This document shows, piece after piece, positions 63,201-64,000 of a DNA stretch of 64,000 nucleotides. The notes under the pieces were generated by a model that saw only the letters and a program-made list of their open reading frames with translations, was not told the origin of the DNA and searched no databases. The first letter of the stretch is position 1; each line of letters opens with the position of its first letter. Origin of the DNA: Metaphire vulgaris. Its lineage: Eukaryota; Annelida; Clitellata; Crassiclitellata; Megascolecidae. The stretch is from contig CM030872.1 in NCBI GenBank assembly GCA_018105865.1, forward strand, positions 10,196,629 through 10,260,628, read 5' to 3'. Made by a program: the position numbers and the translations under genes.

Positions 63201-64000
63201 AGAACACGTATCACTCGAAAATGAATCAAACTCTTGGAAGATTAAGCCTAATTTTTGAGTGTAAAGTCACTACTACAAGGCCTCTGGTCACGCCTAGGGA
63301 TAACCAACCTGCAGCAAAACCGATACCACCACGAAATGCACACCGCGTTCAAATGCTCACCGCGTCCAAATGTACATGTTTCGCGTTTCTCTTGAAATTC
63401 GCGCCAATTAAAGAATAACACGCAAACCATAAAACGAATTTGCAATTAATAAGTTTGTTATCTTCTCTGCCGATCGGTTTATAGCCAGATTTTATGCAGT
63501 CTTTCCCTTTCATGTAAGAGAATGCGAGAACACGTATCACTCGAAAATGAGTCAAACTCTTGGTATATTGGGCCTAATTTTTGACTGTGAAGTCACTACT
63601 ACAAGGCCTCTGGTCACGCCTAGGCGATAACCAACCTGCAGCAAAACCGATACCACCACGAAATCCACACCGCGTTCAAATGCTCACCGCGTCCAAATGT
63701 ACATGTTTCGCGTTTCTCTTAAAATTCGCACCAATTAAAGAATAACACGCAAAACATTTAACGAATTTGCAATTAGTCAGTTTTATATCTTTCTTCCCTC
63801 CTTTTTATAGCCAGTTTCTATCTAGTCTTTCCTTCCATGTAAGAGAATACGAGAAATAGTTTTACTCTCAAACTGTTGGCAGATTAAGCCTAATATTATT
63901 TATTCAAAATAACCACTAAAAAAGCCTCTGATCAGGCCTTGGCGAAAACCACACTGCAGTAGAGTCGAGACCACGGCGAAATTCACACCGCCATTAGCAC

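Larger units (their letters stand above)
46810..64000. repeat. Satellite array, about 330-bp monomers with higher-order structure
   Basis: Head-to-tail monomers of about 325-335 bp, recognisable by TGTAAGAGAATGCGAGAA, GATTAAGCCTAAT, ACCGCGTTCAAATGC and AAATGTACATGTTTCGCG. At least two monomer classes: one with CACGTATCACTCGAAAATGA, one with TTTTACTCTCAAACTGTTGG. A marker joining two subrepeats starts higher-order blocks at 48887, 53855, 58426 and 61980, giving periods of 4968, 4571 and 3554 bases. The left edge (46810-47045) is a strongly diverged monomer. The array continues past the window. The many short ORFs in it are not genes. Confidence 0.97.

Noticed and set aside
47582..63555. Dozens of 60-90-residue ORFs on both strands, e.g. 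the family ending in KRNAKHVHLDAVSI
   Set aside because: They recur with the satellite monomers, appear on both strands over the same bases and are cut by monomer variation. They are products of the tandem repeat, not genes.
46810..64000. CRISPR-like array
   Set aside because: Repeats are direct, about 330 bp, with no unique spacers, in an animal genome.

Overview
This is animal nuclear DNA. It shows GT-AG introns, AT-rich sequence with long microsatellites, many LINE, SINE and DNA-transposon relics, and a long satellite array. A complete Tec/Btk-family kinase gene, a 5S-rRNA-derived SINE and a LINE fragment with a 2A-like NPGP motif suggest a marine invertebrate such as an echinoderm, hemichordate or mollusc; the species cannot be fixed from sequence alone. 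A run of exactly 100 N (4985-5084) marks a scaffold gap.

Layout. 1-11.6 kb: no gene recognised; nested hAT-like miniature elements, a pogo-like element, LINE ends and probably the 3' flank or 3' UTR of the kinase. 11,657-23,428 (minus): a Tec-family non-receptor tyrosine kinase rebuilt from 18 coding exons (PH, BTK zinc motif, proline-rich, SH3, SH2, kinase; about 642 aa). All junctions agree in phase. Intron 1 appears to be GC-AG, and four 1-base indels cluster at the activation loop. 23.4-30.2 kb: intergenic, packed with SINEs, LINE pieces and nested hAT-like elements. 30,230-41,278 (plus): a multi-exon gene of unknown family. A shared N-terminal part can join, in the same phase, either of two downstream cassettes, each holding an NHL-like beta-propeller and its own stop. 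A decayed LINE lies in the intron between the cassettes. 41.3-46.8 kb: transposon graveyard, including a 1.65-kb hAT-like element holding another hAT-like element, a LINE reverse transcriptase piece and a third hAT-like element. 46.8-64.0 kb: a satellite of about 330-bp monomers in higher-order blocks of about 4.97, 4.57 and 3.55 kb, running off the right edge.

The two genes show no obvious joint function. The kinase would act downstream of membrane receptors, recruited through its PH domain. The propeller gene looks like an adaptor with exchangeable C-terminal propellers. The strongest recurring pattern is a swarm of at least seventeen small elements flanked by exact or near-exact 8-bp target duplications, with no transposase in the window. 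All calls come from reading the sequence; no database was searched.
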